Below the pieces are notes generated by a model. That model ran no database searches and was not told the origin of the DNA. It saw only the letters and a list, made by a program, of their open reading frames with translations. Of a DNA stretch of 64,000 nucleotides, positions 61,002 through 64,000 are shown piece by piece. The stretch comes from Janthinobacterium sp. 64 (GTDB taxonomy: Bacteria > Pseudomonadota > Gammaproteobacteria > Burkholderiales > Burkholderiaceae_D), in contig NZ_PHUG01000001.1 in assembly GCF_002813325.1 (NCBI RefSeq), positions 2,790,001 to 2,854,000 on the forward strand. The letters run 5' to 3'. Numbering within the stretch: position 1 is the first letter of the stretch; each line of letters begins with the position of its first letter. A program made the translations under genes and the position numbers.

Positions 61002-64000
61002 TTACGCCACTCCACCGCTCAACAACCGCCCCACCTCCGCCAGCAACTCCTCCTCCTGGAACGGCTTGCCGAAATACGCATTGACGCCCAGCTCGAACGC
61101 GTGCGCACGGTGCTTGTCGGCGCTGCGCGAGGTAATCATGATGACGGGGATGGCGCGCGTCTTGTCGTCGCTGCGCACATTGCGCGTCAAATCAAAACCA
61201 TCCATGCGCGGCATTTCCACGTCGACCAGCAGCACGGCCGGCATGGCGGCCGGTTCCAGCGCATGCAGCTGCTCCAGCGCATCGAGGCCATCCTTGGCCA
61301 GCAGCACCTGATAGCCTTCGCGCTCGAACAACCGCTGCATCACGCGGCGCACCGTCAGCGAATCGTCGACCACCATCACGCGCACGGCCGGCACGGCCAG
61401 TGCGCTGGAGGCGGCATGCTGCTCGCTGCTGGCCAGCGCGTATTGCGACAGCAGTTCCGGATGGTGTTCCAGGTGCTGCGCCAGCGCCACCGGATTGAGG
61501 ATCAGCACAATGTCGCCCGTGCCCAGCACCGTGGCGCCGGCGATGCCCGGCATGCGCGCCAGTTGCGGACCCACGTGCTTGACCACGACTTCGCGGTTGC
61601 CCACCACGTCGTCGACTTGCAGCGCCAGCCTATCATTGCCATTCCGGAGCAGCAGCACGGGCGCATGACGCTGCGTAGCTTGCGCGGCCGGCGTCTCGCC
61701 CAGCATGGCCGACAGGTGGTGCAGCGCCAGCGACTGTCCGTGCGACTCGATGCGCCCGGCCGCCCGCACTTGTTCCAATTGTTCGCCTTTCAGGTGCAGC
61801 ACCTGCTCCACCAGCACCGATGGCAAGGCATACGTCTTGCCGTTCGCCGCCAGCAGCACCACTTGTGTCACGGCCAGGGTCAGCGGCAAGTGAATGGTAA
61901 AACGCAGGCCCTGGCCGGCCTGCGTCAGTGTTTCCACACGCCCGCCCAGGGCCAGCGCTTCGGAGCGCACGATGTCCATGCCAAAACCGCGCCCTGCCAG
62001 TTCCGTCAGGCTGTCGGCGGTGGAAAAACCGGGTGTGAAAATCAGTTCGGCCGCCTGCGCGTCGCTCAATGGCGCGTCCGTCGCCACCAGGCCCGCGCCG
62101 TGCGCCTTGGCGCGGATGCGTTCCAGGTCCAGCCCCGCGCCATCGTCGGAAAAGGCGATCGCCACTTCATTGCCCTGCTGGCTGACCTGCACCAGCAGCT
62201 CGCCCGTCTCGCTCTTGCCCGCAGCCAGGCGCGCCTCGCGCGGCTCGACGCCGTGCACGATGGCGTTGCGCAGCAGGTGCTCAAACGGTGCGGCCATGCG
62301 TTCGAGCACGCTGCGGTCGATTTCCACGCCACCGCCGCGGATATCGAGGTTGACGCGCTTGTCGACTTCCTTGGCGCTTTGCCGCGCCACGCGGAACAGC
62401 CGTTCGGCGATGCTGGCAAACGGCACCATGCGGATCTGCATCAGGTCGCGCTGCAGCTCGCGCGTCAGGCGCGCCTGCAGCACCAGGTCGTCCGTCACCG
62501 CGTCGACGCTGAGGCTGAGGTTTTCATGGAACGAGGCCACGTCGTTGACGCTTTCGGCCATCATGCGCGTGAGTTCCTGCAGGCGTGTAAAGCGGTCGAA
62601 TTCGAGCGGGTCGAATTCGCGCTCGCTGCCGACGGCCATGCGCGAGGCGATCTGCGATTCGGCCTGCATTTCCACTTCGCGCAGCTGGCGCCGCAGGCGC
62701 GCCAGGTTGTCGGAAAATTCGGATAGCGAGGCGCCCAGCACGCCCACTTCATTTTCCATTTTGGAGCGCGTGATCGACACTTCGCCGGCCTGGTTCACCA
62801 GGCGGTCGAGGATATCGGCACGCACGCGCACCAGCGCCGCCTTCGGTTCGGCGGCCGGCGTGTCTTCCATGCCCGGCAAGGGCAGCAAGGGCTGCTGCAG
62901 CTGCTCGAACAGGTGCAGCGCATGGTCATAATGGGCCAGCAATTCCTCGAAGGCCTGCGGCGTGGCCGTGCCCGCGTGCAGCATGTTTTCGATATGCGTC
63001 TCGATTTCATGCGCATGCTGGCCCAGGCGCATGGCGCCGGCCATGCGCGCGCTGCCCTTGACCGTATGCAGGGTGCGCAGCAGCATCTGCGCCTGGCCGC
63101 TGTCGTGCGGCTGCTGCTGCCAGCTGCGCAGCGCCTCGCCGATCCGCGGCAGCAGGTCTGCGCCCTCTTCCAGGAAGACGGACAATAAATCAAGGTCGAG
63201 TTCATCGCTGATGCCGGCGCTGGCCGCCAGCAGCGCGGCCGCATCGGCCGGCATGATGGCGGGCACCGGCGCTTCCGGCGCCGCGTGTTCCAGCGGCGGT
63301 GCGTGTTCAAAACCGGCGTCGAACAGGTCGTCGCTGGCGCCCGTGTCCTGCGCCGGCGCCGGCACCGGCACCGGCAATTCGGCAGCCTCCGGCTGCAGCG
63401 CGTCGGCGACGATGCTCGCATACGTCGCTTCGAACAGGGTCTCGAGCTGCGGCAGCGGGACTTCAGCGACCGGCTCGGCGGGCTGCTCCGGCGCACCGAC
63501 GATGCTGGCGTAAGCGGCCGCGAACAGGGCGTCGAGCCGCTCTTCCTGGCTCTCGCCGGGCGACGCCGTCAGGGCGCGCCACAGAGTATTGAGCGCTTCG
63601 ATCATGTCCGGCTGCGTGGGCGCCAGGTCGCCCAGGGCAAACGCCTGCAGCATTTGCCCGATGCGCTGCGTGGCTTGCTCCAGCACGTCGTGCTGTTCCG
63701 CGCGCAGGCCGGCCAGCGGCGGCACCACCGTTTCAATCACCGTTTCGAGCGCATGCGCCAGGTCGCGCAGGGAATGAAAGCCGACCGTGCCCGACGTCCC
63801 CGCCAGGGTATGCACGGCTTGCAGTGCCTCCGCGCTGACGGCACGCTGTTCATGGCGCCATTCGCCGAAGTCGCGCGTCAGCACGCGCAGCAATTCATCC
63901 GTCTCGGCCAGGTAGATGTTGTACAAGGGCAGGCTGATGCGCAGTTCACCCACATGCTTGAGGTGATCGTCAGGCGCTTCGTGCAGCGCGGGCGCCGTGG
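61002..64000 (-). CDS. ChpA/PilL-type chemotaxis histidine kinase with response-regulator domain, 5' end outside window
   Basis: The reverse frame is open to the right edge, so the N-terminus is missing; residues below count from codon 63953. Hpt domains carry His48 (AVHTLAGTSGTVGF) and His296 (LHTVKGSARMAG); a long acidic/Pro linker joins them. Then come the CheA dimerisation and ATPase regions (LLRNAIVHGVEPREAR, GRGFGMDIVRSE), a CheW-like domain, and a C-terminal receiver with VMVVDDSLTV and phospho-Asp911 in LLVDVEMPRMDG. This is the design of the Chp twitching-motility/type IV pilus signalling kinase. Partner pil/chp genes would lie to the right. Confidence 0.9.
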   Translation of the reverse strand, partial: TAPALHEAPDDHLKHVGELRISLPLYNIYLAETDELLRVLTRDFGEWRHEQRAVSAEALQAVHTLAGTSGTVGFHSLRDLAHALETVIETVVPPLAGLRAEQHDVLEQATQRIGQMLQAFALGDLAPTQPDMIEALNTLWRALTASPGESQEERLDALFAAAYASIVGAPEQPAEPVAEVPLPQLETLFEATYASIVADALQPEAAELPVPVPAPAQDTGASDDLFDAGFEHAPPLEHAAPEAPVPAIMPADAAALLAASAGISDELDLDLLSVFLEEGADLLPRIGEALRSWQQQPHDSGQAQMLLRTLHTVKGSARMAGAMRLGQHAHEIETHIENMLHAGTATPQAFEELLAHYDHALHLFEQLQQPLLPLPGMEDTPAAEPKAALVRVRADILDRLVNQAGEVSITRSKMENEVGVLGASLSEFSDNLARLRRQLREVEMQAESQIASRMAVGSEREFDPLEFDRFTRLQELTRMMAESVNDVASFHENLSLSVDAVTDDLVLQARLTRELQRDLMQIRMVPFASIAERLFRVARQSAKEVDKRVNLDIRGGGVEIDRSVLERMAAPFEHLLRNAIVHGVEPREARLAAGKSETGELLVQVSQQGNEVAIAFSDDGAGLDLERIRAKAHGAGLVATDAPLSDAQAAELIFTPGFSTADSLTELAGRGFGMDIVRSEALALGGRVETLTQAGQGLRFTIHLPLTLAVTQVVLLAANGKTYALPSVLVEQVLHLKGEQLEQVRAAGRIESHGQSLALHHLSAMLGETPAAQATQRHAPVLLLRNGNDRLALQVDDVVGNREVVVKHVGPQLARMPGIAGATVLGTGDIVLILNPVALAQHLEHHPELLSQYALASSEQHAASSALAVPAVRVMVVDDSLTVRRVMQRLFEREGYQVLLAKDGLDALEQLHALEPAAMPAVLLVDVEMPRMDGFDLTRNVRSDDKTRAIPVIMITSRSADKHRAHAFELGVNAYFGKPFQEEELLAEVGRLLSGGVA

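Noticed and set aside
60918..62726. Plus-strand open frame of 602 codons at the right side
   Set aside because: Antisense to the CheA-like gene, with no family motif; typical shadow composition.
1..64000. CRISPR arrays, prophage and integron features
   Set aside because: No regularly spaced repeats, integrase, phage structural genes or attC-like sites were seen.

Overview
The window is GC-rich, densely packed chromosomal DNA from a betaproteobacterium, most probably Oxalobacteraceae and close to Janthinobacterium or Massilia. The evidence is gene order and content: queG-tsaE-amiC and mutL-miaA, the miaB-phoH-ybeY-corC-lnt-glyQ-glyS-gmhB-plsC run, waaA-waaC-phosphomannomutase, pyrR-pyrB-pyrC', a ChpA/PilL chemotaxis kinase and a PEP-CTERM-like protein. 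No prophage, CRISPR array, rRNA operon or complete insertion sequence is visible. The taxonomic call is inference.

Layout. 1-1.4 kb: a siderophore-interacting reductase (cut by the window edge) and a His-rich PadR regulator resembling E. coli YqjH/YqjI, with a candidate operator. 1.4-11.3 kb: tRNA modification and cell-wall genes (queG, tsaE, amiC), a block of mutarotase, alpha-carbonic anhydrase, DedA and cyclophilin genes, then mutL and miaA. 11.3-15.9 kb: two identical tRNA-CAU genes, then an iron-regulated fecI/fecR/TonB-receptor cassette behind a perfect Fur box. 15.9-22.5 kb: an MHS-type permease, then a 3-oxoadipate (pca) cluster with a divergent IclR regulator and an intergenic palindrome. 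22.5-30.3 kb: ChaN-like lipoprotein, a BigR/SqrR-type repressor with a split YeeE/YedE transporter, a PEP-CTERM-like protein, a histidine kinase, an HDOD protein and small genes. 30.3-41.7 kb: conserved housekeeping run from miaB to a YgjP-like metallopeptidase. 41.8-47.3 kb: a HEAT-repeat protein of unknown role, Kdo and heptose transferases, a phosphohexomutase and an H-NS protein. 47.3-55.1 kb: a 162-bp fold-back element, apaH, an AraC regulator, a five-gene cluster containing a NitT/TauT-type ABC transporter, and an acyltransferase. 55.1-64 kb: a non-catalytic dihydroorotase homologue, pyrB, pyrR, ruvX, yqgE, a photolyase, two REP-like palindromes, and the C-terminal part of a large CheA-type kinase/response regulator.

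Iron is a recurring theme (siderophore reductase, Fur-controlled receptor cassette, ChaN-like lipoprotein). Sulfur may be another (persulfide-type sensor with YeeE transporter; organosulfur import is one option for the ABC cluster).

Most distinctive observations: a MITE-like fold-back with TA-flanked ends at 47622-47783; a palindrome family around GGGGTCAGACCCG at three sites, one 14 bases before mutL and one apparently expanded by a second dyad; the loss of metal-ligand histidines in the pyrC homologue; the YqjI/YqjH-like pair with its operator; and a PEP-CTERM-like gene with an altered sorting tail and a sigma-54-like upstream site. No clearly new multi-gene system was found; the least explained gene set is 49857-54315.
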